64,000 nt of DNA from Chelonoidis abingdonii. Lineage: Eukaryota; Chordata; Testudines; Testudinidae. The first letter of the stretch is position 1. Each line of letters starts with the position of its first letter. The position numbers and the translations under genes are program-made. Where the stretch lies: the NCBI RefSeq assembly GCF_003597395.2, contig NC_133770.1, positions 339,607 through 403,606 on the forward strand, in the 5' to 3' direction. Shown one piece after another: positions 49,201-57,273 of the stretch. The notes under the pieces were generated by a model. That model had not been told where the DNA came from. It made no database searches and worked only from the letters and a program-made list of their open reading frames with translations.

Positions 49201-52200
49201 ACCCCTTCTACTGAGATGGAGGCCAGCTGAACTATATAGTCCCCTCTTCCCGTGGGAGGTGAACCAATGTTCCAAAAAACCAAAATCCTCCACCCTACAC
49301 CACTTACTTAACCTGTGGTTTACTTCTGGAATCTTCTGTCTCTGCCTTCCTTCACTTGTGGGACAGGAAGGATTTCAGAGAAGATCAGTTGGACATTTTT
49401 CTTCAGCACACTTCCGAGTCCTCTGAACCCATTTTCTATCCGCGAGATATCCTGCAATGAAGTGTCGTTAGTGCTGATACGAACCATCACCAATGAATTC
49501 TTGCCTGTTGACTTCAGAAGCCTGTCCAATCTTAGAGTAACGTCTCGTGTCTTGGAGCTGTGAAGGCAGCATGCTGTCCTGTTTGCCTGTCCCTTGCAGA
49601 ATGTTCTTTTGGTTATTCCGAATACTGAATCTCGAACAAGGATTGTCTGTCTTCCTTGGACAGTTGGAGAACCCTTTGCAGGCAAGATTCATTTTCTTAC
49701 AGCAGCAGAGAATCCTGTGGCACCTTATAGACTAACAGACGTTTTGGAGCGTGAGCTTTCGTGGGTGAATACCCACTTCGTCAGACGCAGGTAGTGGAAA
49801 TTTCCAGGGGCAGGTATCATATATGCTAGCAAGCAAGCTAGAGATAACGGAGGTTAGTTCAATCAGGGAGGATAGAGCTGTTCTAGCAGTAGAGGTGTGA
49901 AAACCAAGGAGGAGAAAACTGGTTCTGTAACGGCAAGCCTTCACAAGTCTTTGTTTAGTCCAGAGCTGATAGTGTCAAACTTGCAGATGAACTGAAGCGC
50001 AGCAGTTTCTCTTTGAATCTGGTCCCGAAGTTTTTTTGCTGCAGGATGGCCACCTTAAGGTCTACTATAGTGTGCCAGGGCGGTTGAAGCGCCTCCTACA
50101 GGTTTTTGTATATTGCCATTCCTGATATCTGATTTGTGTCCATTTATCTTTTCCCGAGAGACTGTCCAGTTGGGCGATGTACATAGCAGAGGGACATTGC
50201 TGGCAAATGATGGCGTATATTACATTGGTGGCCGTGCAGGTGAATGAACCAGTATGGTGTGGTGATCTGGTTAGGTCCTGTGATGGGTGTGCTGGTGTAG
50301 ATATGTGGCAGATTGGCATCGAGTTGTTGCATGGATTGGTTCCTGAGCTAGAATTACTATGGTCGGTGTGCAGTTGCTGTGAGAATACATTTCAGGTGGC
50401 AGGTTGTTTGTGGGCAAGGATGGCCTGCACCCAAGACCTTGAAAGTGTGGATCATTGTCCAGATGGGTTGTAGATCCCTGATGATGCGTTGGAGGGTTTT
50501 AGCTAGCTGTATGTGATGGCCAGTGAGTCCTGTGGGTTTCTTCTTGGTTGTGTCTTGCAGTAGAAGGCTTCTGGTAACGTCTGGCTCTGTTGATCTGTTT
50601 CCTAATTTCCTCGTTTGGTATTGTAGTTTGTAGTCCACCCTACAAAATCTCCACCAAGCATTCTCAAAACTACAATACCCCGCACGAGGAATAAGAAACA
50701 GATCAACAGAGCAAGACGTGTACCAGAACCTCTCACTGCAAGACAACCAAGAAAGAAACCACAGGACTCCACTGGCCATCACATACAGCCCCAGCTAAAA
50801 CCCCTCCAACGCATCATCAGGGATCTACAACCCATCTGGACGTGATCCCACATTTCACAGTCTGGGGTGGCAAGCCATCCTTGCCCACAGACAACCTGCC
50901 AACCTGAAATGTATTTCTCACCAGCAACTGCACACCGCACATAGTTAACTCTAGCTCAGGAACCAATCCATGCAAACAACCTCGATGCCAACTCTGCCCA
51001 CATATCTACACCAGCGCACCGTCACAGGACTAACCAATCAGCACACACATCCTGGTTCATCACCTGCATTCCACCAATGTAATATACCATCAATATGCAG
51101 CATGCCCTTCTGCTATGACATCGAGCCAAACTGACAGTCACTACGGAAAGGATAAAGGACACAAATCAGTATAGGACGGCAATATACAAAAACCTGAGGA
51201 GAGCGCTTCAACCTTCCTGGCACACTATAGCAGACCTTAAGGTGGCCATCCTGCAGCAAAAAACTTCGCGACCAGACTCAAAGAGAAACTGCTGAGCTTA
51301 CAGTTCATCTGCAATTTGACACCATCAGCTCTGGACTAAACAAAGACTGTGAATGGCTTGCCAACTACAGAACCAGTTCTCCCCCTTGGTTTTCACACCT
51401 CTACTGCTAGAACAGGGCCTCATCCTCCTGATTGAACTAACTCGTTATCTCTAGCTTCTTGCTAGCATATATATATATATATACTGCCCTGGAAATTTCC
51501 ACTACCTGCCGTTGACGAAGTGGGTATTCACCCACGAAAGCTCACGCTCCAAAACGTCTGTTAGTCTATAAGGTGCCACAGGATTCTCTGCTGCTTTTAC
51601 AGATCCAGACTAACACGGCTACCCCTCTGATATTTTCTTACAGGCTGGGCTGAGCTGCCATCCATATATGTGTCCTATATTCCCTTGAACCTGCTGGATA
51701 TTGACAGGTATCTTTCAATGTTTCCACGGTATTGATTTGAAACTTCTAGCCATGTGGAATTCCTCCTGGTCCTCTTCTCTCTGGTGGCCACATCCTCCTC
51801 TGTCTCCAGCTGCTGTGACCTCCTGCCTCTGGTGGTTATGAACCACCAGGCCTCTTCTCTGACTTCTTCTCTCTCCAGATCTTTGGTGGCCAGATCCATT
51901 CTTCCTTGAACCTGGGGTACGAACCTGGCTCTGTTTGAACTGCTCAGCTTCTCTGAGTCTCAGTAGCATCCCAACTTGCCCTGCCAATCCAAGCATCTTT
52001 TCTGTGCGTACAGCCACTTCATGAAACCCTTTCTGCCTTCAGGCAGCAAAGACACCATGGCACATCTGTTGCAGGTCACTGCCAGTGTTCCATTGCCAGT
52101 CATCTTGGTATCACGCATAGCGCTGCACATGGAAGGAAAGCCTCTCCAAATGCTCTCTGAAACTCTCCTGTTAATTGCCTCTGATTGCGGCTCTCAAGCT

Positions 52201-54075
52201 CGCCTAGGAAGTGACAGAGGCAAGATCCAGAGGGAGGGGACATACTGGCCTGTAACTCCCCCCTCCAATTTTGTTTTGCACAAAAGGTTGTTATTATTGC
52301 ACCTGTCTTCGATCATCATTTAATTTAAGAGAATTTAATTTATTAAGAGAATCCTCTTAATAAAGCTGAAATAATTAATCAGGTTTTGCAAAAGCACACA
52401 TGGAACTCTGAACTTCAGCCACCCCCACATGATACCTCAGTGCTCTCACTGTTTGCATCCTCACCCACCCACGGGCTAACGGGTTCAGGCATGGAGCTCA
52501 AAATATGAACAATAGGCATCTCTGCCAGTATTCGCACAGGTGTTTGTGTCCCCTGTGTGCTGCTTTGCTGGCAAGTCTTACACTTCAGCCTCCCACCTAT
52601 CACCAAGTCTTCCCCCCTTGCTCTCCCTAGTCCATGAAGAGCACCATCTCCGGCCAAATGCACACTGAGTACCATTCTGCAGCCACTCAGTGACAGAGAA
52701 ATTGTACCTTCCTTCTGTTCAAATGCCTTGTGTATGACGTCATTAGCCAGGGCATTAGGGGATAAGCTAGGTTTCCCAGAATACCCAGCCCAACCTTCAC
52801 ACCGTCAATACCCATGGTGTTCCTGGGGGCAAAGAGTTCTTTCTCCACTAATTTAACTAGTACTGCAGTCCAAAAGATCCTAGCATTGTGGACCCTCCTG
52901 CATTTAGGTCTGTAAACCTGCCATGGTGAGTTCACTAGTCCTCAGAGCATAGTGGAGAAATAACTGCTTTTGTTTTTAAATGCTCTGCCCTGGTGGGGGT
53001 GATAGTCATGTGGGTTGCATCTATAACGCTTCTGCCAGGTGGAGTTGGCTGTGACAAGGGCAGGGTTCAATATCTAGGGGTTCATCTTAACAATACAAAG
53101 CATAACCAGTTTGAGCCCCCACCCAATAATCTGGGAAAATTTAGCACCACCCCTGGGTGCCTCTAATGGCAATAGTGGCCCCCTTGTGAGTACTGAGGCT
53201 GCATCTAACAGAAGAACATTTCTATTAACAGGAAAAAGGGGACACTGCATTCATTTGGGGAAACACCATAACCATGATTCAGAAACATGTGACCATATGA
53301 GAACACCCACCCCACGGTACATTGGGCAGTATCCTTTGCCTCAGTTTCCCAATTTGCAGTGTGAAAGTCCAAAAAAAGCAGACTGCCATACATTCACACG
53401 ATGCAGACTGAAAATGGAGCAGGCTTTTTGAGTGCATGCTATTAGTGCAGCTTGTGTACTGAGAGTTACCTGATGCGCATCAAACTCTTCAGATTAAATC
53501 CCCTGTGTAGACGCACTCTGAGCTTTGCTTTACCATTCTAACCAGGTCTCTCAAGTACTGTATTGCTACTTTGTTTAGGAAAGACTTGTACTACATCACT
53601 GTAAATCTTTACTGAAGATGTCAAAGTCTATCAAAAGGAGTTTGAACTCAGTTGGACTTGCTGTTGAGAGCACTGGAAGAGAACCATGACAGCTGAAGCC
53701 AACAGGCCCCGTCTCAGAGCTGAGGGGGCTCCAGGGCTTACCCTGCTAAAAAACTACGCCATGGGGCTGGCTTACAAGAGCGGTACTCCAAGACAGGCTT
53801 TTAAAAGCCAGGTATAGCACACACCAGTCAAGTCGTGACAGGGTGTCTCAAAGTTGCACCCACAGAGCGTGTCACTTCCAGGACAAGGGCCTTGTGCAGG
53901 GAGGTACCTTGTCCCATGGATCCTGGTGGGCGTTGGCAGCATGGTGATGGGGGAAAAGCTCTGTGCCCTGGTTCTCACATCCCTGTGCTCCTTCTCCCGA
54001 CAGGTCTGGAAAGGCTGCCTGCAACGCAGATGCACCAAGCTGGAGAGACAGAGGGAGATGGCCTTTATTGGGATG
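25251..54075 (+). CDS. IQCA1L: IQCA1/DRC11-family gene, probably IQCA1L, first five coding exons (240 codons), partial
   Basis: IQCA1 (DRC11) is a subunit of the nexin-dynein regulatory complex of motile cilia; IQCA1L is its paralogue. Exons are 25251-25261, 25904-26231, 39892-40011, 42034-42222 and 54004-54075, all GT-AG and joining in frame. The protein starts [17 protein letters not shown], matching IQCA1 start spacing. It continues with [20 protein letters not shown] (about residues 60-80), EVPIPRYFV (about 117-125), [15 protein letters not shown], and an IQ motif assembled from exons 4 and 5 (ICIQK plus VWKGCLQRR). The AAA ATPase domain is not in the window. Introns are 642, 13,660, 2,022 and 11,781 bp. 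No frameshift or stop occurs in the joined exons. IQCA1L is preferred to IQCA1 because of the ABCF2-H2BK1 neighbours; the sequence alone would allow either. Confidence 0.85.
25350..25530 (+). repeat. Degenerate G-rich tandem repeat in IQCA1L intron 1
   Basis: Repeated GGGCACTGGGG and TATTGTGGGGTGT units of varying spacing. Similar GGTG-rich degenerate repeats continue in intron 2 at 26300-26640. Confidence 0.6.
25904..26231 (+). CDS. IQCA1L: IQCA1L coding exon 2
   Basis: The acceptor is TGATCTCTCTAG and the donor GTGAGA after CTCACCCCA. It encodes the helical N-terminal region including [18 protein letters not shown] and [13 protein letters not shown]. Confidence 0.9.
26640..29290. other. 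IQCA1L intron 2, first part, mostly unrecognised
   Basis: GC-rich degenerate sequence grades into AT-rich DNA. Several overlapping open frames (27449-28311) show no family resemblance. No RNA gene or complete repeat was recognised. Confidence 0.4.
29315..29495. mobile_element. hAT MITE end fragment
   Basis: The right end AAGTTTGCCGACCACTG and the CAGCTCCCATTGGCTGGGAA interior match the family of 10212-10539. The left end is missing. Confidence 0.65.
30067..30465. mobile_element. Solo LTR, 399 bp
   Basis: It begins TGTCACAGAGTGAGGGGG and ends CTACTCCATCACA. The 5-bp duplication GGAAT is exact at 30062-30066 and 30466-30470. No internal region remains. Confidence 0.85.
30480..31680 (+). mobile_element. 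CR1 LINE 3' half with a nested hAT MITE
   Basis: CR1 RT sequence (CAGTTTTGGCCCTATGCTATT near 30870; GGGGAAATGGCAAATGAGG near 30952) is interrupted at 31122 and resumes with CTCTAAAAGATTTTTGGGG at 31450, ending near 31680. Confidence 0.7.
31123..31443. mobile_element. GC-rich palindromic hAT MITE
   Basis: Ends CAGGGGTGGCTCCA and TAGAGCCACCCCTG. The 8-bp flanks GTAGTGAC and GTTGTGAC match at 7 of 8. GC-rich arms of GTCCACTGGTCCCGCGG type make open frames on both strands that are not genes. Confidence 0.85.
31681..32850 (-). mobile_element. CR1 LINE 3' half with a nested hAT MITE
   Basis: It starts with the CR1 3' end (ATCCTAGAACCATAGGGTTA), with RT C-terminus at 32418-32621 ([21 protein letters not shown]). 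Interrupted at 32188-32439. Confidence 0.8.
32188..32439. mobile_element. hAT MITE in CR1
   Basis: Ends CAGGACCGGTGCTAGG and AAGCGCCAGCCCTG, imperfect inverted repeats. The 8-bp flanks ACCAGTGC and ACTAGTGC match at 7 of 8. Confidence 0.8.
32855..33240 (+). mobile_element. CR1 LINE 3' end fragment
   Basis: TTAAGAGATGACTTGATTAC, then the tail GTCCCTTCTGACCTTGAAAT at 33202. Same subfamily as 3770-4450. Confidence 0.75.
33241..34249. other. Intron DNA with a truncated hAT MITE at 33433-33620
   Basis: The MITE begins CAGGGGTTCTTGAACTGG, has runs of C and G, and stops after GGGTCACCAATG without its terminal repeat. The rest (33640-34250) has no recognised gene; a plus-strand open frame at 33774-34115 has no family resemblance. 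Confidence 0.5.
34250..35275 (+). mobile_element. CR1 LINE 3' half
   Basis: Full-length 3' region parallel to 2680-3725, with the peptide at 34930-35199 ([38 protein letters not shown]) and tail TTCCAATCCTGATATTCTGT. Many small indels lie in the upstream part. Confidence 0.85.
35275..35765. mobile_element. hAT-like MITE region
   Basis: It begins GAGTGGTTCTCAACCATTCC. An inverted end CAGGTTGAGAAACCCTG is near 35697, followed by a second related end (GCATGAGAACTACTG) near 35756. The borders are not fully resolved. Confidence 0.6.
36134..36970. mobile_element. LTR-like element with a nested hAT MITE
   Basis: It begins TGTCACAGACTCACAGG, like other LTRs in this window. The 3' end and duplication were not resolved, so the right border is approximate. 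A 121-bp MITE is nested at 36321-36441. Confidence 0.6.
36321..36441. mobile_element. hAT MITE, 121 bp
   Basis: Ends TAGGGTTGCCAACTTTG and TAGGGTTGGCAATCCTA. The flanks TCTGGACC and TCTGGATC match at 7 of 8. Confidence 0.8.
37080..37330 (+). mobile_element. CR1 LINE fragment
   Basis: TTAACTGGATTAAGAGCTGG and the GCATTGAGTGGGGGTGTTTC stretch match the CR1 RT region. Short and diverged. Confidence 0.5.
37330..38315. mobile_element. Non-autonomous hAT element with a GC-rich interior and nested repeat
   Basis: The left end CAATGTTCCCTCTAATTTTC and right end CAGCTTAGAGTTAAC relate to the element at 4971-5967. A second repeat at about 37460-37845 (GCACCCACCAATTTTTCCCT) recurs at 56130-56460. The long open frames (251 and 176 aa on the minus strand) are composition effects of proline-rich repeats. 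Confidence 0.65.
38360..39010. mobile_element. LTR-like sequence, borders unresolved
   Basis: It shares the layout of the other LTRs (AGGAGGGTTTATTATATG near 38680, cleavage-signal-like, with a CT-rich end). No TG/CA pair or duplication was found. Confidence 0.35.
39040..39225 (+). mobile_element. CR1 LINE RT fragment
   Basis: The peptide [19 protein letters not shown] followed by [18 protein letters not shown] is CR1 RT. It is cut off sharply near 39225. Confidence 0.8.
39522..39782. mobile_element. hAT MITE next to IQCA1L exon 3
   Basis: Ends CAGTGGCATAACCAGGC and CCATGGCTACGCCCCTG. The 8-bp flanks GTCAGGAG and GTCAGAAG match at 7 of 8. It ends 109 bases before the exon 3 acceptor side. 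Confidence 0.8.
39892..40011 (+). CDS. IQCA1L: IQCA1L coding exon 3
   Basis: Acceptor TCTCTCCCTAG, donor GTGAGT. It encodes 40 residues, [11 protein letters not shown] to EPSMPSG. A hAT MITE ends only 109 bases upstream. Confidence 0.9.
40735..41975 (+). repeat. Minisatellite, 25 copies of a 48-51 bp unit, in IQCA1L intron 3
   Basis: Each unit has the form CCATGGGGCGTGCAGGCTC, TGTTCTCCCTGGTGCCC, then CTGGCTGGGGCTGG. I counted 25 copies; most are 50 or 51 bases, with a few shortened. Variants alternate between CCATGG and CTATGG, and between GCCCCTGG and GCCCTGTGG. Copies 7-9 are identical or nearly so, a sign of recent expansion. The array lacks stops in the plus frames, giving 269-368 aa open frames that overlap and are not genes. 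Confidence 0.95.
42034..42222 (+). CDS. IQCA1L: IQCA1L coding exon 4
   Basis: Acceptor TGCTCCCTCAG, donor GTAATG. It encodes 63 residues, charged and probably helical ([15 protein letters not shown]), ending with the first half of the IQ motif. The minisatellite ends about 60 bases upstream of the acceptor. Confidence 0.9.
42251..43198. mobile_element. Non-autonomous hAT-like element with C-rich low-complexity interior
   Basis: Ends TAGGGTTGCTAGG and TTAGCAACCCTA. The 8-bp flanks CCAGAGTG and CCAGAACT match at 6 of 8. 42640-43080 is a CCCCA-rich degenerate tandem repeat. It lies 28 bases inside intron 4. Confidence 0.7.
43199..44140. other. Unique-looking DNA in IQCA1L intron 4
   Basis: Three overlapping plus-strand open frames and one minus-strand frame (43445-43948) have no family resemblance and no splice logic with IQCA1L. 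No repeat recognised. Confidence 0.35.
44141..44860 (-). mobile_element. CR1 LINE endonuclease-domain fragment
   Basis: The peptide at 44442-44693 ([34 protein letters not shown]) is the start of the CR1 ORF2 apurinic-like endonuclease. It is the intact sister of the region at 7300-8900. Confidence 0.85.
45190..45720 (-). mobile_element. CR1 LINE 3' region with nested hAT MITE
   Basis: ATGGAGGATCCACTATGACC near 45250 to GATTTAATGACCCATTACTA; the MITE at 45377-45597 splits GATCGTGTTAGAC from TTTTCTGTGC. Confidence 0.7.
45377..45597 (-). mobile_element. hAT MITE with exact 8-bp duplication
   Basis: Ends CAGTGGTTCTCAAACTTCTG and CAGTTTGAGAACCCCTG. TGTTAGAC is exact at 45369-45376 and 45598-45605. 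Best-preserved copy of the family at 20612-20835. Confidence 0.9.
45721..46184. other. Intron DNA, no recognised feature
   Basis: Short overlapping open frames on both strands without family resemblance. Confidence 0.35.
46190..46912. mobile_element. Solo LTR, 723 bp
   Basis: It begins TGTAATGGAGCGGGACTC and ends CACCCTGCTTACA. The 5-bp duplication GGGTC is exact at 46185-46189 and 46913-46917. A TATA-like CTTATAAGGG lies near 46741. Confidence 0.85.
47436..48145 (-). mobile_element. Young CR1 LINE 3' end
   Basis: Well preserved: the peptide at 47715-48089 ([56 protein letters not shown]) is nearly intact. It ends at ATCATAGAAGATTAGGG. The best CR1 reference in the window. Confidence 0.9.
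48770..48954 (+). repeat. Inverted duplicate of CR1 5' sequence
   Basis: The segment is nearly the reverse complement of about 51800-51985. It is flanked by AGATCAAACTTATGCTCACAG (20 of these bases shared) at 48748-48768 and a near-identical copy starting at 48955, as for a target duplication. Confidence 0.7.
49702..51631. mobile_element. Penelope-like element: two 5'-truncated copies head to head, 1,930 bp
   Basis: The left arm (49702-50628) is the minus-strand copy and the right arm (50669-51631) the plus-strand copy of one about 0.93-kb 3' end. The minus peptide at 50065-50319 ([28 protein letters not shown]) resembles the C-terminal GIY-YIG endonuclease of Neptune-type Penelope elements. 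The 11-bp duplication ATTTTCTTACA sits at 49691-49701 and 51632-51642. The RT domain is missing. The left arm also lacks the outermost part of the terminus that the right arm keeps. Confidence 0.8.
49746..49784 (-). ncRNA. Hammerhead-ribozyme-like core in the Penelope terminus
   Basis: On the minus strand: CTGACGA (49784-49778), a perfect 6-bp stem GTGGGT/ACCCAC with ATTC loop, GAAA (49760-49757), then a short helix GC/GC and CUC where cleavage would fall. These are the invariant boxes in the right order. Hammerheads are known in Penelope-like elements. Stem I was not convincing, so activity is not claimed. Confidence 0.5.
51643..52335 (-). mobile_element. 5' part of the CR1 copy interrupted by the Penelope insertion
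   Basis: The 11-bp duplication shows that 49690 and 51643 were once adjacent. The minus peptide ([20 protein letters not shown]) has no certain family match; it is probably CR1 ORF1 N-terminal or 5' UTR. Confidence 0.5.
52340..53515 (-). pseudogene. PIF/Harbinger transposase remnant
   Basis: The minus peptide at 52687-52935 contains [10 protein letters not shown], then [20 protein letters not shown], aligning with the Harbinger DDE block GDPAYPLLPWLM. The catalytic Asp is Asn here and frameshifts follow toward 52410. Sequence near 53500 (CCCCTGTGTAGACGC) resembles a Harbinger end. Dead. Borders are approximate. Confidence 0.65.
54004..54075 (+). CDS. IQCA1L: IQCA1L coding exon 5
   Basis: Acceptor CTTCTCCCGACAG, donor GTTAGT. 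It encodes 24 residues, VWKGCLQRR to AFIGM, the second half of the IQ motif. The donor is slightly weak. No later exon is recognised before the window end. Confidence 0.85.
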
Positions 54076-54099
54076 GTTAGTCCCTCCCTAGCTCTCAAT

Positions 54100-54125
54100 G
54101 CGTGCCCCCCCCCCCCCCCCCCCCG
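54100..54125 (+). repeat. Poly(C) tract just inside IQCA1L intron 5
   Basis: A run of about 20 C interrupted by one G, 30 bases after the exon 5 donor. Likely length-variable. Confidence 0.9.
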
Positions 54126-54180
54126 CCCAGTCTTGACATATGACCTGGTTGTATTGGCGCATGTGTCCCTGCCCATCCCC

Positions 54181-55430
54181 AGGGCCGGTACAAGGCATTT
54201 TGCGCCGTAGGCGAAACTTCCATCTTGCCCCCCCCGCCAAATCACATACATTATACACAATACATGGTCACAGAGTAACTGTTATAATTGAATTAGTTTT
54301 CGCGCTTTAACTTTAGCAAATTTAGAAACAAGTTCCCCAAGTCAATGCTGTGAGCAATGTCATGTTCTAGTGACAAGGTAGATAGTCCAACAAGTCTTTG
54401 TTGCAACATGATGTTCGCATGTAGTTTTATCAACTTGAACTTTGAGAAGCTTTGCTCACCCTTGGGCCCAGAACTGGGAAGTCAGAAGGATCGCGAAGAG
54501 GCAATTACTTTGATTAGGACCACTATCCGTTAGCTGGGGGTCAGGCGCTCGTGGGGGGGATGGGGTCCGGGAGGTTTCCAGCTCAGAGGACTGGCTTGGA
54601 GTGGGGGTCGGGCTGTGGGGGGGATGGGTGTAGGGGGTGCTGGGGGCATGGGGGCGCTCAAGCTCTGCAGGCTGCTGTTGCTCTCAGCCATCCAGGTACA
54701 AGGGAGCAGGAGCAGGTGAACAGCAAGAGCAAGGGGGCGGAGCACGGCACTGAAGGCCAGCTGTGGGGAGAGCATTGTCTTACCTTGCCAACGCATGAGG
54801 TCTCGGGGTCCTCTTCTCTCTGCTCCACCAGATCACCTGCTGAGCTCTTATTCTCTCTTGCGCCTCTGGGGTTGACGTGGAGGCTGAGCCAGGGGGCAGC
54901 CCCGCTTTCCTCAAACCGATGTCGCGCTGCCCTCCAGGGCTCTGCATGTGCCTAACAGAGTGCGCCAGCTCTGCCCGGCCAGCGCCCCGCCGCAGGAAAT
55001 AGTATGGCATGGTAGCCCCTGCCTCTGGGAGGGGGAGGGATTCTGCCCTGCCTGCAGCCCGGGATTCCCTGGGTCAGCGCCACGGGCAGCCCGATACTCT
55101 GTGGCTGCTTGCAGCGGCTCTCTGCCAGGGGGACCCTGGCTGCCGGCTGCGCGGCGGCGCCCTGACGGGGGAACCCCTGGGACTGCCGCCTTGCCGGGGG
55201 CCCGACCCGGGAACCGCTGGGCTGCGGCCTGCCGCCGCGGTGCCTGACCCAGGGGCGGGCGGATCTGGCTGCCGCTGCCTGGCCGGAGCTGGACCTCTCT
55301 CGTCCCAGCAGCAGCGGCTGCTCACCATTTACAAAATATTGGGGGCACCCGCTTTTGGGCCCCCAAATCTGGACCCTAGCAACCGCCTAGTCTGTAAATG
55401 TATGCACAGGCCGCCGTCCCCCCTCAACAT
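54181..55430. mobile_element. GC-rich non-autonomous element, probable hAT type
   Basis: It begins CCAGGGCCGGTACAAGGC, as in other turtle MITEs of this kind. The right end is near GGCACCCGCTTTTGGGCCCC and the following CAACCGCCTAGTCTG. The borders are uncertain. The 199-aa and smaller open frames have no family resemblance. Confidence 0.45.
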
Positions 55431-56129
55431 TGTGTCCCCAGGCACCACTTTGTCAGTGTGCCTTGCCCATTCCAAGCATGAGCCATGCCCCTGGCTGCAT
55501 TGTCGTGTGTCCCTCCCCTCTCAGCCCGTCCAACCGTGCTCTCTGCTCCAGCGGCGTGCCCACGTCCTCTCCAAGCTCTATATAGCCCCCTACCCGTATG
55601 TTCATTAGGTTATTTATTTACTGTACCACTGACAATCATTCTCTGGCAGATTGCACTGCTTCGTAGGCTCGAGAGCCAGGTCGGTACTAGGATATCTCTG
55701 AGGTTTGGTGTCGGTGGCTGGGGGTATGTTGAGAAGGGGCGACCAGGGTGTCGGCTCGCAGCTGCTCCTGTTCTATAGCTCTCAGATTGCAAGGCCATTG
55801 TGGGACCGGCATCCCATTGGGATTTAAAGCTGTCGTGATGGGAAGTCGCCGTGACCGCGGGAATGGAAGCAATTTCGCCAGCTCCTCACTCTCAAAGTAA
55901 CACCTTATTTCCAGCTGATTTGTCTAACTCAGCTTCCCTTTTGGGTTCTGCCACAACGCTCCCTTTTTGTGGGAATGCTGAGGGATGGGGCTGGATACGT
56001 CCATGGCTGCCCTCCCCCAGCTGTGTGTCGGGCAGCCCTGCAGGTCTTACATCTCTTGGGCCTTGCGCAACTTTCCCCGTGCCGGTGGTGCTCGCTGCGG
56101 CCCTACCCGGCCGCACCGATTCCACCCTG
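55431..56129. other. IQCA1L downstream intron, unrecognised
   Basis: No IQCA1-like exon, RNA gene or clear repeat. Open frames are composition effects. Confidence 0.35.
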
Positions 56130-56465
56130 CCCGCCCTGCCCCGCCCCACCCTTCCACTCCGCATTCCACACCTTTCCGCAAAGTCATGCCCAATCAACCC
56201 CCTCCCTGCCCCTATTGGACTCCTTCCCCAAATCCCCGTCCCAGCCCTGCCTCTTCCCAGAGCAGCTGTTTGGCGGCAGGCAAGCAAGCACTGGGAGCTA
56301 GGGGGAGAAGCGGGGATGCGGCACACACAGAGGAGGAGGCGGCGGTGGTGCAGTGGTGAGCTGGGCTGGGGAGGGGAGCTGTTGGTGGGAGAGCACCCAC
56401 CAATTTTTCCCTGTGGGTGCTCCAGCCCCGAAGCACCCCCAGAGTTGGCGCCTGTGCTCTGAGTA
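56130..56465. repeat. Second copy of the GC-rich repeat of 37460-37845
   Basis: Shares GAGAGCACCCACCAATTTTT and CCCCAAATCCC segments and the GAGTTGGCGCC end with the copy at 37460-37845. Confidence 0.7.
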
Positions 56466-57273
56466 CATTGCTGGTGGGGCTAGGCCAGAGCTGCTGTCGG
56501 TGTAGCCCCACTCCGTGTCCCCGTGCTGCCAGGGCCACTGCTCTAGTGCATCATTAGAAACCGTTCCACATGGCGCAGGCAGGAGCAGTAAGGCACTTGC
56601 AGGGAAATGAGCTAGTGATGGATGGCTTCAGCACAGAGAAAGCCATTAGGGTGAAATATGAACCCCCTAATGAAGTGCAGCCGCGGCTCCATTGCCTGCG
56701 GTGAAAGAGACAGAGTGACTTCCACAGACTCCTACTGCTCAGCACCAGGGTCAGGCGCTGTAGGGGGAGCACTGTCAGGGGGTGACCTGCACCCTGCATG
56801 CTGCAGCTTTGCCAGTCCTGCCTGGGACAGGATGCTGCCCCCAAACCCTAGGGACCCCGACCTCCATGACCTCCTGGCCCCTGGGATGTCTGCAGGGGGC
56901 AGCTTCATTTCAGACAAACAAATGTCATTCCAGGCCTAACAGATGCTGACCCTAATGTCTGCTACGATCTGGGGTCCCCTGCCCCCACCCCATCATGATG
57001 GCACTGGAATGGACCCCAGTATTTGAGGGCTTATGGGATCTCTTCTCCCCTTCCCCCATTCAGGACAGGTCCATCAGGACTGCGACGGACCCCAGTGTCT
57101 GAGGGCTTATGGGATGTCTTTATCATCCCCATGTGGCACCCAGATGCACCCTGGTGTCTAAGTGGATATGGGAAACCCCTCTGCCCCACCCAGGCCGTCA
57201 ATACCAGGATAGATCTCCAACATTCTGTCCGCTTTTTTGACTGCCGCTGCACATTGAGTGGATGTTTTCAGAG
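56466..57273. other. Intron or intergenic DNA, unrecognised
   Basis: Two internal segments at about 57000-57130 repeat GAGGGCTTATGGGAT. No gene seen. Confidence 0.35.

Larger units (their letters stand above)
46925..49690 (-). mobile_element. Older CR1 LINE with ORF1 esterase-like and ORF2 parts
   Basis: On the minus strand, 49320-49690 encodes a CR1 ORF1 SGNH-esterase-like domain ([10 protein letters not shown] where the family has the GDS motif; [12 protein letters not shown] where it has GTND). 48524-48733 is an ORF2 endonuclease remnant ([15 protein letters not shown]). 46950-47112 is the region before RT ([17 protein letters not shown]). A younger CR1 3' end (47436-48145) and a 185-bp inverted segment (48770-48954) are nested. 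The Gly-to-Arg change before Asp-Ser and other lesions make it non-functional. Confidence 0.7.

Noticed and set aside
53772..54260. 162-aa minus-strand frame over IQCA1L exon 5
   Set aside because: Antisense of a conserved exon with matching splice sites; no domain on the minus strand.
55009..55608. 199-aa plus-strand frame as a gene
   Set aside because: GC-rich repeat composition, no domain, no splice link to IQCA1L.
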